A DNA stretch of 64,000 nucleotides from Modestobacter sp. L9-4 (lineage in GTDB: Bacteria; Actinomycetota; Actinomycetes; Mycobacteriales; Geodermatophilaceae). Position numbers and translations under genes: made by a program. The stretch is taken from the NCBI RefSeq assembly GCF_019112525.1, contig NZ_CP077800.1, positions 1,984,001 to 2,048,000 on the forward strand. The letters run 5' to 3'. Of this stretch, positions 15,459 through 24,025 are shown piece by piece; position 1 is the stretch's first letter, and every line of letters starts with the position of its first letter. Under the pieces are notes generated by a model that did no database searches, had not been told where the DNA came from, and saw nothing but the letters and a program-made list of their open reading frames with translations.

Positions 15459-17696
15459 ATGAGCTCGTCCGCACCTCCCCGCTGGCTCCCCCGCGCGCCC
15501 CTCGTCGCGCTGGTGGTCGTCCCGGCGCTCGCCGTCGCCGCGACCTCCGCGACCGGCCGGCTGGCCCCCGTGGGGCTGGGGTCCGCGGTGCTGCTGCTGG
15601 CGGCACTCGGCCTGCTGCTCGGCTGGCGGACCACCGAGGACCAGCCCGAACGGGAGATGTGGGCCCGGCTGCTGCTCTCCGGCGGCCTCCTCGGTGTCGG
15701 CGTGCTGAGCACCGTCGCCGCCTCGCTCGTACCCGGCCTCGAGCAGGTCGGCGGGCTGCCCCTGGCCGTGGCCACCGCGCTGGTCTTCCCGCCGGTCTAC
15801 AGCGGGCTGCTGAAGTGGAACCGGTACTCCACCAGCGCGGCCGACCCCAATGACGTCCTCAACGGCTCCGCGGGCGTCCTGGTCGCGGTGGCGATCGGCA
15901 ACGTGCTGGTCGACGACCTCGGCGGACCGCTGGCCGCGCTGCCGGACTGGCGCCTGCAGCCGCTGCTCCTGGCCGCCGCCTCCGCCGTGGTGTGCCTGGG
16001 GACCGTCTGGGTCATGACGATCATCGCCGCGCTCCGCAGCGACGTGCGCATGTGGCTGGTCGCCGGGGCGCTGACCGCCGTCTCCGGCGGGGTCGCCCTC
16101 GGCCTGGCCACCGCGGACGGCGCCCCGCTGGCCGCCGCCGCCGCCGTGGCGGTGGGCCTGGTCCCGCTCGCCCTCGCCGCGGTCCGGCAGCCCCCGCGCT
16201 CGACCCCGCAACCGGCCGACCCCGCGGACTCCACGGTCGGCGCCGTGTCGATCATCGCCGTCGCCACGCTCACCCTCGCCGTCGCCGCGGCGACCACGCC
16301 GTCCTGGCCGGCCGTCGTCTGCGCCGGGCTGTCCGCGATCGCCTCCAGCCTGCGGCTGCTGGTCAACGTCCGGGACCTGTCGGAGCTGGCGGTCAGCCGG
16401 CGCGAGGCGCTGACCGACGAGCTGACCTCGCTGCCCAACCGCCGGGCGGTGCTGCGGCGCATCGAGCACCTCTGCGCCACCGGCACCCCGTTCGCGCTCG
16501 GCCTGGTCGACCTGGACAAGTTCAAGGAGGTCAACGACGGGCTCGGGCACGCAGCCGGCGACGACCTGCTGCGCATGATCGCCCGCCGCCTGGAGCAGAC
16601 CGTGCCGGCCGGGACGCTGGTCGGGCGGCTGGGTGGAGACGAGTTCGCCGTCATCGCCCCGCTGACGGCCACCGCCACCGGCGAGGCCTCCGGCCGGCTG
16701 GGCACCGGACTGGTCGAGCGCTTCGCCGTCCCGTTCCAGGTGGCCGGCCTCGAGCTGCACGCCGACCTCAGCATCGGGCTCACCGTGCACGAGCCCGGCG
16801 GGCACCTGCCCGACGGCTGCGCGACCCTGCTGCTCCGCCGCGCCGACTCGGCGCTCTACGACGCCAAGCGCACCGGCGCCTCGGCCGTGGCCTGGGACGC
16901 GGGCCGGCACGTGGACACCAGCGGCCGGCTGGCCCTCGTCGAGGAGCTGCGCGCCGGCATGGCCCGCGGTGAGCTGGTCCTGCACTACCAGCCACAGGTG
17001 GCCGTGCGCACCGGCGACGTCGTCGGCGTCGAGGCGCTGGTCCGGTGGCAGCACCCGACCCGCGGGCTGCTGCCGCCGGCGGACTTCCTGCCGGCCGCGG
17101 AGCTGCACGGCCTGATGGGGGCCCTCACCGAGACGGTGCTGGTGCAGGCCGTCACCCAGGCCGCCGCCTGGCGCCAGGAGGGCCGCGACCTGCGGGTGTC
17201 GGTGAACCTGTCGGTGAGCAACCTGCTCGACCGGGCGCTCCCGGGCCGGGTCGCCGAGCTGCTGGCCGCCCAGGGTCTGCCCGCGTCGTCCCTGGTGCTG
17301 GAGGTGACCGAGACCGTGCTGATGAGCGACCCGGAGTCCAGCCTCGCGGTGCTCGACGCGATCGCCGCGCTGGGCATCGCGGTCAGCATCGACGACTTCG
17401 GCACCGGCTACGCCTCGCTGAGCTACCTCCGCCAGCTCCCGGTGACCGAGCTGAAGCTGGACCGCTCCTTCACCCAGGACCTGCTCACCGACTCGAGGAC
17501 CGACGCCATCGTCAGCGGCACCATCGACATGGCGCACCGGCTGGGCCTGCGCGTCGTGGCCGAGGGCGTCGAGCAGCTGGCCACGCTCCAGCGCCTGGAG
17601 GCGCTGGGCTGCGACGAGAGCCAGGGCTACCTGCACTCCCGGCCGGTCCCGGCGGCCGCGCTCACCCCGGCGGCGCCGCTCCTGCAGCCCGCCTGA
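15459..17696 (+). CDS. Membrane GGDEF-EAL cyclic-di-GMP protein
   Basis: This 745-residue protein has an N-terminal region of about eight to nine membrane segments (residues 1-310), then a diguanylate cyclase domain with intact GGDEF (392-396) and a phosphodiesterase domain with EAL (525-527). EAL-site residues are all present: HYQPQ, the Asn of NLSVSN, EVTET, DDFGTGYASLSYL, the Lys of ELKLDRS, and EGVE. Both activities look possible. The inhibitory RxxD I-site five residues before GGDEF is missing. A perfect hairpin follows the gene. Confidence 0.92.
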   Translation: MSSSAPPRWLPRAPLVALVVVPALAVAATSATGRLAPVGLGSAVLLLAALGLLLGWRTTEDQPEREMWARLLLSGGLLGVGVLSTVAASLVPGLEQVGGLPLAVATALVFPPVYSGLLKWNRYSTSAADPNDVLNGSAGVLVAVAIGNVLVDDLGGPLAALPDWRLQPLLLAAASAVVCLGTVWVMTIIAALRSDVRMWLVAGALTAVSGGVALGLATADGAPLAAAAAVAVGLVPLALAAVRQPPRSTPQPADPADSTVGAVSIIAVATLTLAVAAATTPSWPAVVCAGLSAIASSLRLLVNVRDLSELAVSRREALTDELTSLPNRRAVLRRIEHLCATGTPFALGLVDLDKFKEVNDGLGHAAGDDLLRMIARRLEQTVPAGTLVGRLGGDEFAVIAPLTATATGEASGRLGTGLVERFAVPFQVAGLELHADLSIGLTVHEPGGHLPDGCATLLLRRADSALYDAKRTGASAVAWDAGRHVDTSGRLALVEELRAGMARGELVLHYQPQVAVRTGDVVGVEALVRWQHPTRGLLPPADFLPAAELHGLMGALTETVLVQAVTQAAAWRQEGRDLRVSVNLSVSNLLDRALPGRVAELLAAQGLPASSLVLEVTETVLMSDPESSLAVLDAIAALGIAVSIDDFGTGYASLSYLRQLPVTELKLDRSFTQDLLTDSRTDAIVSGTIDMAHRLGLRVVAEGVEQLATLQRLEALGCDESQGYLHSRPVPAAALTPAAPLLQPA

Positions 17697-17714
17697 CACG
17701 AGCTCCTGACACGG

Positions 17715-17750
17715 CGACGGCGCCGGACCCGGGTGGGTCCGGCGCCGTCG
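17715..17750. terminator. Perfect 16-bp bidirectional terminator
   Basis: The arms 17715-17730 and 17735-17750 pair perfectly over 16 bp around a 4-nt loop (GGGT). It lies between the convergent GGDEF-EAL gene (stop 17696) and the L31 gene (stop 17767). Confidence 0.85.
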
Positions 17751-17766
17751 GCGCGATCGGGGTGGG

Positions 17767-18018
17767 TCAGCCGCGCTGGCGCGCGCCGTACCGCTGGTTG
17801 AACTTCTCGACCCGGCCCGCGGTGTCGAGCACACGCTGGTTGCCGGTCCAGAACGGGTGGGAGGACGAGCTGATCTCGACCGGGACCACGGGCAGCGTCT
17901 CGCCGTCCAGCTCGATCGTGCGGCTGGTCTGGACCGTCGAACGGGTCCGGAAGGTCTCCCCCGTCGACGTGTCCTGGAACACGACGGTGCGGTACTCGGG
18001 GTGGATGCCGTTTCGCAT
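17767..18018 (-). CDS. rpmE2: Ribosomal protein L31, type B
   Basis: This 83-residue protein of the large ribosomal subunit begins [16 protein letters not shown] and ends with [20 protein letters not shown]. It contains no cysteine, so it is the zinc-free type B form that replaces zinc-binding L31 under zinc limitation in many actinobacteria. AGGAGA lies before ATG 18018. I looked for a Zur box in the 110 bp upstream and found none, so zinc control is not supported by the sequence. Confidence 0.96.
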   Translation of the reverse strand: MRNGIHPEYRTVVFQDTSTGETFRTRSTVQTSRTIELDGETLPVVPVEISSSSHPFWTGNQRVLDTAGRVEKFNQRYGARQRG

Positions 18019-18128
18019 GGTGGGTCTCCTGGGGTCTGCGCGGGACGTCCACCCCCGGTGGGGCGGGCTGATCGCGACACCTGGATGAACCGGTCCGGCA
18101 CCTCTCCTGTTCCCGCCCGGCCGCCCGG

Positions 18129-20672
18129 TCAGAGCCGGGGGTCGACCGGCTCGCTCTCCAGCGCGAGGACCGCGAACACGCACTCGTGGACCCGCCACAT
18201 CGGCTCCCCCCGCGCCAGCCGCTCCAGGCCCTCGAGCCCCAGGGCGTACTCGCGCAGCGCCAGCCCGCGCTTGCGGCCCAGGTTCCGGTCGCGCAGCCGG
18301 GCCAGGTTGGCCGGGGCGGTGTAGTCGGGGCCGTAGACCAGCCGCAGGTACTCCCGGCCACGCACCTTGAGCCCGGGCTGGACGACGCCCCGCCGGGCGC
18401 GGGTCAGGTTGGCCGCCGGCTTCACGACCATGCCCTCGCCGCCGTCGGCGGTCAGCGCCGTCCACCACTCGGTGGCCGCCTGCTCGGCCGCCGGGTCGGT
18501 GACGTCCACGCTGCGGTGCGCCGTCGCGCGCAGCAGCTCCGGGTCCGCGGCGACCAGCCGGTCGGCGACCCCCAGGTGCCAGTCGTGCGGGCGGTCGGCG
18601 AAGGTGCGACCGGCCGCACCCAGCACCTGGAACGCCGCGAACGCGGTGCCGGTGAGCCCGTCGGTCGGCCAGCAGTAGCGCCGGTAGACGTCGGTGAACG
18701 ACAGCGCGTCGGCGGTGCGGGCGCGCTGCCGGTCGAGCAGGTCGCCGACGTCCAGACCGCGCGCGGCGGCCTGGACCAGCACCGACTCGGCCACCGGCAG
18801 CACGGACCGGGCCGCGGCCCCCACCGAGGCGTACTGACCGCGGACCAGGTCACCGGCCTTCACCGACCAGGGCAGCAGCTCACCGTCGAGCAGCACCCAG
18901 TCGCTGTCCAGCTCGTCGAACACCCCGGCGTCGGCCACCGCCTGCGACAGCCGGGCCAGGAACGCCGTGGACAGCTCGGGGCCGAAGAACGCCCGTCCGG
19001 TGCGGGTGTGCAACGCACCGCGCTCCCCCACCGGCCGCGTCGGGTCGCCACCGGCGTCCGAGCGGCGCACCAGCGCCACCGCGCGGGAGCCCATGTGCTT
19101 CTCCTGGCAGACGACCTCGGCCACGCCCTCGCCGCGGTAGTAGGAGAATGCCTCGGCCGGGTGCTCCAGCAGGTCCTCGACCGAGGAGGTGGCGACCGGG
19201 CTCATCGTCGGCGGCAGGTAGGCCAGCTGCTGCGGGGCGAGGGCGAACCGGCTCATCACCTCGATCGCGGCCGCGGCGTTCTCCTCCCGCACCGTGACCC
19301 GCCCGGACAGCCGGGTCTCCACGACCCGCTTGCCCAGCACGTCGGCGACGTCGAGCACCTCGGCGGGCCGCTCCGGGGCGGGCCCAGCGTCGGGCAGGAA
19401 CGGCCGGGCCGGCTCGTACCAGGTGCGCTCCGCCGGGACGTCGACCAGCTCGCGCTCGGGGTACCGCAGCGCGGTCAGCCGGCCGCCGAACACGCAGCCG
19501 GTGTCCAGGCACAGCGTGTTGTTGACCCACTCGGGCTCGGGCACCGGCGTGTGGCCGTAGAGCACCACCGCCCGGCCGCGGTAGTCCTGCGCCCACGGGT
19601 AGCGCACCGGCAGCCCGAACTCGTCGGTCTCCCCGGTGGTGTCGCCGTAGAGGGCGAAGCTGCGCACCCGGGCACTGGCCCGACCGTGCAGCTCCTCGGT
19701 GAGGCCGGCATGGGCGACCACCAGCGCCCCGCCGTCCAGCACGTAGTGGCTGACCAGGCCGTGGCAGAACTCCGCGACGTCCGTGCGGAACTCCTCGCTC
19801 TCCTCGGCCAGCTGCGCGAGCGTCGTCTCCAGGCCGTGGGTGACCTGCACGTCGCGTCCGCGCAGTGCCTTGACCAGCTTGTTCTCGTGGTTGCCGGGCA
19901 CGCAGAGGGCGTGGCCGGCGCGGACCATGCCCATCACCAGGCGCAGCACGCCGGGTGAGTCCGGGCCGCGGTCGACGAGGTCGCCGAGGAACACCGCGCG
20001 CCGCCCCTCCGGCGGGACGGCGTCCACGGCCCGGCCCTGCTCGTCGCGGGTCACGGTGTAGCCGAGCCGGCCGAGCAGCGCCTCGAGCTCGGCGCGGCAG
20101 CCGTGCACGTCACCGACCACGTCGAACGGGCCGGTCTGGTCGCGCAGGTCGTTGTAGGCCTTCTCGTAGGTGACCACCGCGGCGTCGACGTCGGCGACGC
20201 TGCCCAGCCGGTGCACCTTGCGGAAGCCCTCGCGGCTGAGCCCGCGCAGGCCGCGGCGCAGCTCGGCGCGCTGCCGGCTGACGACGGTACGGGCCAGGTC
20301 GCGGTCGGGGCGGGCGGCGTTGCGCTCCAGGCAGACGCCCTCGGGGAGGTCGAGCACGATCGCCACCGGCAGGACGTCGTGGTCGCGGGCCAGCTGCACC
20401 AGCGAGGCGCGGTCCTCGCGCTTGACGTTGGTGGCGTCGACGACGGTGAGCCGGCCGGCGCGCAGCCGGGCCGCGGCGATGGCGTGCAGCACCGCGAAGG
20501 CCGCCGGCGTCGCCGACTGGTCGTTCTCGTCGTCGGCGACCATGGCGCGGCAGGCGTCGCTGGACAGCACCTGGGTGGGCAGGAAGTGCTGCCGCGCGAA
20601 GGTGGACTTGCCCGAGCCGGAGGCACCGATCAGCACCACCAGCGACAGCTCCGGGACGGCGAGCTCGCTCAT
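18129..20672 (-). CDS. pnkp: Polynucleotide kinase-phosphatase-ligase Pnkp (RNA repair)
   Basis: This 847-residue, three-domain enzyme heals and seals broken RNA. The kinase domain (about 1-170) has the P-loop GASGSGKST and phosphorylates 5'-OH ends. The metallophosphoesterase (about 175-460) has [15 protein letters not shown] and GNHENK and removes 2',3'-cyclic or 3' phosphates. The ligase-adenylyltransferase domain has the nucleotidyl lysine in EKHMG (Lys525), LLDGELLPW and EGMVVKP. Length matches bacterial Pnkp (about 850-870). ATG 20672 follows GGGAGGTGG and overlaps the Hen1 stop (ATGA), giving a two-gene operon. All three active sites look intact. Confidence 0.96.
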   Translation of the reverse strand: MSELAVPELSLVVLIGASGSGKSTFARQHFLPTQVLSSDACRAMVADDENDQSATPAAFAVLHAIAAARLRAGRLTVVDATNVKREDRASLVQLARDHDVLPVAIVLDLPEGVCLERNAARPDRDLARTVVSRQRAELRRGLRGLSREGFRKVHRLGSVADVDAAVVTYEKAYNDLRDQTGPFDVVGDVHGCRAELEALLGRLGYTVTRDEQGRAVDAVPPEGRRAVFLGDLVDRGPDSPGVLRLVMGMVRAGHALCVPGNHENKLVKALRGRDVQVTHGLETTLAQLAEESEEFRTDVAEFCHGLVSHYVLDGGALVVAHAGLTEELHGRASARVRSFALYGDTTGETDEFGLPVRYPWAQDYRGRAVVLYGHTPVPEPEWVNNTLCLDTGCVFGGRLTALRYPERELVDVPAERTWYEPARPFLPDAGPAPERPAEVLDVADVLGKRVVETRLSGRVTVREENAAAAIEVMSRFALAPQQLAYLPPTMSPVATSSVEDLLEHPAEAFSYYRGEGVAEVVCQEKHMGSRAVALVRRSDAGGDPTRPVGERGALHTRTGRAFFGPELSTAFLARLSQAVADAGVFDELDSDWVLLDGELLPWSVKAGDLVRGQYASVGAAARSVLPVAESVLVQAAARGLDVGDLLDRQRARTADALSFTDVYRRYCWPTDGLTGTAFAAFQVLGAAGRTFADRPHDWHLGVADRLVAADPELLRATAHRSVDVTDPAAEQAATEWWTALTADGGEGMVVKPAANLTRARRGVVQPGLKVRGREYLRLVYGPDYTAPANLARLRDRNLGRKRGLALREYALGLEGLERLARGEPMWRVHECVFAVLALESEPVDPRL

Positions 20673-22063
20673 GCCGCCACCTCCCGGGTGAACACCGCGA
20701 GCTGGGTGGGCGGCCCGACCTCGGGGTCGTCGGGGCCGACGCCGAGGAACCGGACGGCGTAGCCGCGTCGTCCGGCCACCCCCTGCGCCCAGTCGGTGAA
20801 CTCCGCGCGGGTCCACTCGAAGCGGTGGTCACGGTGCCGCATGCCCCCGGCGGCCAGCGCCGGGTAGCGCACGTTGTGCTCCACGTTGGGGGTGGTCACC
20901 AGCACCGTGGACGGCGCCGCCGCGGTGAAGACGGCGTGCTCCAGGGCCGGCAGCCGGTCGGGGTCCAGGTGCTCGACGACCTCCATGAGCACCGCGGCGT
21001 CGTAGCCGGCCAGCCGGGCGTCGGTGTAGGTGAGCGCGCCCTGCAGCAGGGTGATCCGGGCACGCTGGCGCTCGGGCAGCTGGTCCAGCCGCAGCCGGCG
21101 GGCGGCGACCTCCAGGGCCCGGGCGCTGACGTCCACGCCCACCACCTCGGTGAAGGCCGGCTCGGCGAGCAGTGCCGGCAGCAGCGCGCCGTTGCCGCAG
21201 CCGAGGTCCAGCACCCGGTGTGCGCCGGCCGAGCGGAGCGCGGCCAGCACGGCGCCCTGGCGCAGCTGGGCCAGCGAGGTCGGCCGCTCGGGCACCTCGG
21301 GGGCGTCGTCGAGGACCTCGGGGTCGGCGTCGTCGGCCTCGGCCAGCCGGGCGATCGCCGCGCCGGCCAGCCGCCCCTGGTGGGCGAGGTAGCGGGCGGC
21401 GATCAGCTCGCGCTCGGGGTGGGCGGCCAGCCAGCCCCCGCCGGCGCGCAGCAGCTTGTCGATCTCGTCGGTGCTGACCCAGTAGTGCTTGGCGTCGTCG
21501 AGCACCGGCAGCCCGACGTAGAGGTGGTTGACCGCGTCGGCCAGCCGGTGCGTGCCGGTGAGCCGCAGGTCGACGTACCGGGAGGCGCCCCACTCGGGGA
21601 ACTGCTCGTCCAGCGGGACGGCCGTGGCCTGCACCGCCCAGCCCAGCGGTGCGAAGAACCGCTCGGCGAGCGCGGCGCCACCCCGGCACGACAGCGCCGG
21701 CAGGTGCACCTCCAGCGGCAGCGGGGTGTCGACCAGGTCCGGCCGCTCCTTGCTCACGCCGCGGCGGGCGCTGGCGAAGACCTTGCCCAGGGCGACGGCG
21801 AGCAGGCTGGAGGCGGCGTAGGGGCGGTCGTTGACGTACTGCCCGAGCGCGAACCCCTCCCCGTCGCCCTTCCCGCGCACGAGGGCGATCGGGTCGACCT
21901 CCAGCAGCAGCGCGACGGTGCAGCGCTCGTCGGTGGCCTCGGGGTAGAACACGTGCGCCGTCCCGGTCGAGACCTCCACCTGCTGGGCCCGGGCGGGGTT
22001 CTTGTGCAGCAGGAACCCCAGGTCGGTGGCCGGCCGGTGGGTGGTCGACAGCGTGAGCAGCAC
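20669..22063 (-). CDS. hen1: Hen1, 3'-terminal RNA ribose 2'-O-methyltransferase
   Basis: This 464-residue partner of Pnkp methylates the 2'-OH at the cleavage site before ligation, so the repaired RNA resists a second cut. The N-terminal half is the bacterial Hen1 domain (TTHRPATDLGFLLHKNP). The C-terminal half is a SAM methyltransferase (LDLGCGNGALLP) with the metal-site EVVEH, the later NVEHN and the RDHRFEWTR histidine. I chose GTG 22063 because homologous proteins start at this point (LLTLSTTHRP); the frame is open to GTG 22099. No Shine-Dalgarno supports either start. pnkp follows with overlapping codons. Confidence 0.94.
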   Translation of the reverse strand: MLLTLSTTHRPATDLGFLLHKNPARAQQVEVSTGTAHVFYPEATDERCTVALLLEVDPIALVRGKGDGEGFALGQYVNDRPYAASSLLAVALGKVFASARRGVSKERPDLVDTPLPLEVHLPALSCRGGAALAERFFAPLGWAVQATAVPLDEQFPEWGASRYVDLRLTGTHRLADAVNHLYVGLPVLDDAKHYWVSTDEIDKLLRAGGGWLAAHPERELIAARYLAHQGRLAGAAIARLAEADDADPEVLDDAPEVPERPTSLAQLRQGAVLAALRSAGAHRVLDLGCGNGALLPALLAEPAFTEVVGVDVSARALEVAARRLRLDQLPERQRARITLLQGALTYTDARLAGYDAAVLMEVVEHLDPDRLPALEHAVFTAAAPSTVLVTTPNVEHNVRYPALAAGGMRHRDHRFEWTRAEFTDWAQGVAGRRGYAVRFLGVGPDDPEVGPPTQLAVFTREVAA

Positions 22064-22162
22064 CGCCGCAGTGTCGCCGGTCGCAGCGGCCCTGGCCACC
22101 GACTTGCCGCACCCGCTGCAGCCCGTCCGGTCGACGGTGACCTGCCCGTGACGTCCGTGTGC

Positions 22163-22181
22163 TTAGGTGAGCCTCACCTGA
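22163..22181 (+). promoter_or_regulatory. Iron box (DtxR/IdeR operator)
   Basis: TTAGGTGAGCCTCACCTGA is a near-perfect 19-bp palindrome matching the DtxR/IdeR consensus closely. It ends 20 nt before the ATG of the siderophore-binding lipoprotein. Iron-loaded repressor bound here would block that promoter. Confidence 0.85.
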
Positions 22182-22201
22182 CCGTCTCAGCAAGGAGCAC
22201 G

Positions 22202-23203
22202 ATGTCGTCCCGCACCGCCCTCCGCGGCACAGCCGTCCTGGCCGCCGCTCTCGTCCTCGCCGGTTGCGGCGGCTCCGACGCCGGCTCCGGGGGCGGCAGC
22301 GCCCAGGGCAGCACCGCCCCCACCAGCGGTCAGTCGAGCTTCCCGGTCACCGTGACCACCGCCTTCGGGGACGTCGAGGTGCCGAAGGCCCCGGAGCGCG
22401 TCGTCGCACTGGGCTGGGGCGACGCGGAGACCGCGCTGGCGCTGGGCGTGCAGCCGGTCGGGGCCAGCGACTGGCTGGCCTTCGGCGGCGAGGGCGTGGG
22501 CCCGTGGGCCGCGGGCGAGTACGACCAAGCCCCGCAGATCATCGGGACCCTCGAGCCGAGCTACGAGGCGATCGCGGCGCTGAAGCCGGACCTGATCCTG
22601 GACACCAAGTCCCCGGCGACCCAGGAGCGGTACGACAAGCTGTCGGCGATCGCGCCGACCATCGGCCAGCCCGAGGGCGTCGACCCGTACCTGACCACCT
22701 ACACCCAGCAGCTCGACCTGGTCGGCCAGGCGCTGGGGAAGACCACCGAGGCCGACGCGGTCGCCGCCCAGGTCGACGACGCCTTCACCGCCGCCGCGGC
22801 CGCCCACCCGGAGTTCAAGGGCGTCGACGTGGCCGTGGCCGCCTACGGGTCGACCGGCTTCGGGGCCTACGTGCGCGGCGACGGCCGCGTCGACTTCATG
22901 GAGAAGCTGGGCTTCACGAACAAGCCGGCCATCCAGGACCTCGCCACCGACAGCTTCTTCGTCCCGGTCAGCGAGGAGCAGCTGCCGCTGCTGGACGCCG
23001 GCCTGACCGTGGCGTTCCCGATCTTCGTCGACGCCGCCCAGATCACCGACAACCCGCTGTGGCAGGCGATCCCGTCGGTGCAGGCCGGCCACAGCGTGGT
23101 GCTCGGTGACGCCACGCTGGCCAACGCCTTCTCCCTGGCGACGCCGCAGAGCATCCAGTACGCGCTGGAGAACGCCGTCCCGCTGTTCGCCGGCGCGCTC
23201 TGA
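22202..23203 (+). CDS. Iron-siderophore ABC transporter substrate-binding lipoprotein
   Basis: This 333-residue FecB/FepB-type periplasmic-binding lipoprotein has a basic signal (MSSRTALRG), a lipobox LVLAGCGG with the lipidated Cys near residue 22, and a low-complexity spacer. The two-lobed binding fold follows (FGDVEVPKAPERVVALGW ... YEAIAALKPDLILDTK). It captures ferric siderophore at the cell surface. AAGGAG precedes ATG 22202, and an iron box lies just upstream, so it should be made under iron starvation. No FecCD permease or ATPase gene is adjacent, so it must use a transporter encoded elsewhere. Confidence 0.93.
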   Translation: MSSRTALRGTAVLAAALVLAGCGGSDAGSGGGSAQGSTAPTSGQSSFPVTVTTAFGDVEVPKAPERVVALGWGDAETALALGVQPVGASDWLAFGGEGVGPWAAGEYDQAPQIIGTLEPSYEAIAALKPDLILDTKSPATQERYDKLSAIAPTIGQPEGVDPYLTTYTQQLDLVGQALGKTTEADAVAAQVDDAFTAAAAAHPEFKGVDVAVAAYGSTGFGAYVRGDGRVDFMEKLGFTNKPAIQDLATDSFFVPVSEEQLPLLDAGLTVAFPIFVDAAQITDNPLWQAIPSVQAGHSVVLGDATLANAFSLATPQSIQYALENAVPLFAGAL

Positions 23204-23212
23204 CTCACCCGT

Positions 23213-23249
23213 GACGGCCCGGCCCCCGCACACCGGGGGCCGGGCCGTC
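23213..23249 (+). terminator. Strong hairpin terminator
   Basis: The arms 23213-23227 and 23235-23249 form a perfect 15-bp stem with a 7-nt loop, nine bases after the lipoprotein stop. Confidence 0.85.
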
Positions 23250-23314
23250 GTCGTCCCCGCTGTTCCACGTGCAACACCGGTGTCACGCCGGCACCGGAGG
23301 GGCAGGGAGGAGGC

Positions 23315-23794
23315 ATGACCACTCCCGAGGCACACAAGGTCGCCGAGCTGATCTCCGGCGAGCGCATCGCGATGTTCACCACCACCGCCCCGCAGGGCAC
23401 GCTGACCAGCCGCCCGATGGCGCTGCAGGAGGTCGAGTTCGACGGCGACCTCTGGTTCTTCGCCGAGCGCAGCTCCCGCAAGGTCGGGCACCTCGACGCC
23501 CACCCCGAGGTCAACGTGACCGTGGGCTCGGGCAGCACCTGGGTCTCCCTCACCGGTCGCGCGTCCGTGGTCGACGACCCGGAGAAGAAGCGCGAGCTGT
23601 GGAACGGCGGGGTCGCCGCCTGGTTCCCCGACGGCCCGGACGACGCATCGATCGTGCTGCTGCGGGTCGAGGGCACCTCGGCGGAGTACTGGGACACCCC
23701 CGGCGGCCGGATCGCCACCGCGCTGAGCTTCGCCAAGGCCAAGGTCACCGGACAGCCCTACGACGGCGGGGAGAACGAGACCGTCCGGCTCTGA
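23315..23794 (+). CDS. Pyridoxamine 5'-phosphate oxidase-fold general stress protein
   Basis: This 159-residue protein has the split-barrel FMN-binding fold of the general stress protein 26 (YdaG-like) group. Typical stretches are MFTTTAPQGTLTSRPM, LWFFAERSSRKV and the YWDTPGGRI end. A flavin or F420-dependent reductase role is known for relatives. The group is usually stress-induced and cytosolic. GGGAGGAGG precedes ATG 23315 and fixes the start. It is monocistronic, downstream of a terminator. The substrate is unknown. Confidence 0.9.
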   Translation: MTTPEAHKVAELISGERIAMFTTTAPQGTLTSRPMALQEVEFDGDLWFFAERSSRKVGHLDAHPEVNVTVGSGSTWVSLTGRASVVDDPEKKRELWNGGVAAWFPDGPDDASIVLLRVEGTSAEYWDTPGGRIATALSFAKAKVTGQPYDGGENETVRL

Positions 23795-23881
23795 GCCCGG
23801 GCAGCCGATCCACAGCCGCAGCTGGGCAGCCGTCCAGGGACGGCGACGACCGTGGGGACCACGCCACCACCGGAGGTCCCC

Positions 23882-23983
23882 GTGCTCGCCGTCGCCGTCC
23901 TGATCGTCTTCCTGCTCGTGCTCACCACCGCCGACCTGCTGCCCGGCCGGTCGGCGCCCGGTCTGGTGGCGCCGGGGGTCTGA
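23882..23983 (+). CDS. Possible 33-residue single-span membrane protein
   Basis: A short frame from GTG 23882 encodes a hydrophobic helix (VLAVAVLIVFLLVLTTADLL) and a short polar tail, closed by TGA. GGAGG lies about 5 nt before the start. An in-frame GTG at 23852 would add ten residues. It sits between the PPOX gene and the xylanase gene with no other function for the space. No family is recognised, and hydrophobic runs arise easily in GTC/CTG-rich DNA, so this is tentative. Confidence 0.4.
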   Translation: MLAVAVLIVFLLVLTTADLLPGRSAPGLVAPGV

Positions 23984-24025
23984 CCCCGACGTGCGGACGG
24001 CGGCCGGCCCGGTGAGGCTGCGTGC

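Noticed and set aside
18019-18128. Zur operator before the zinc-free L31 gene
   Set aside because: I expected an A/T-rich palindrome typical of Zur sites, but the gap holds only GC-rich sequence.
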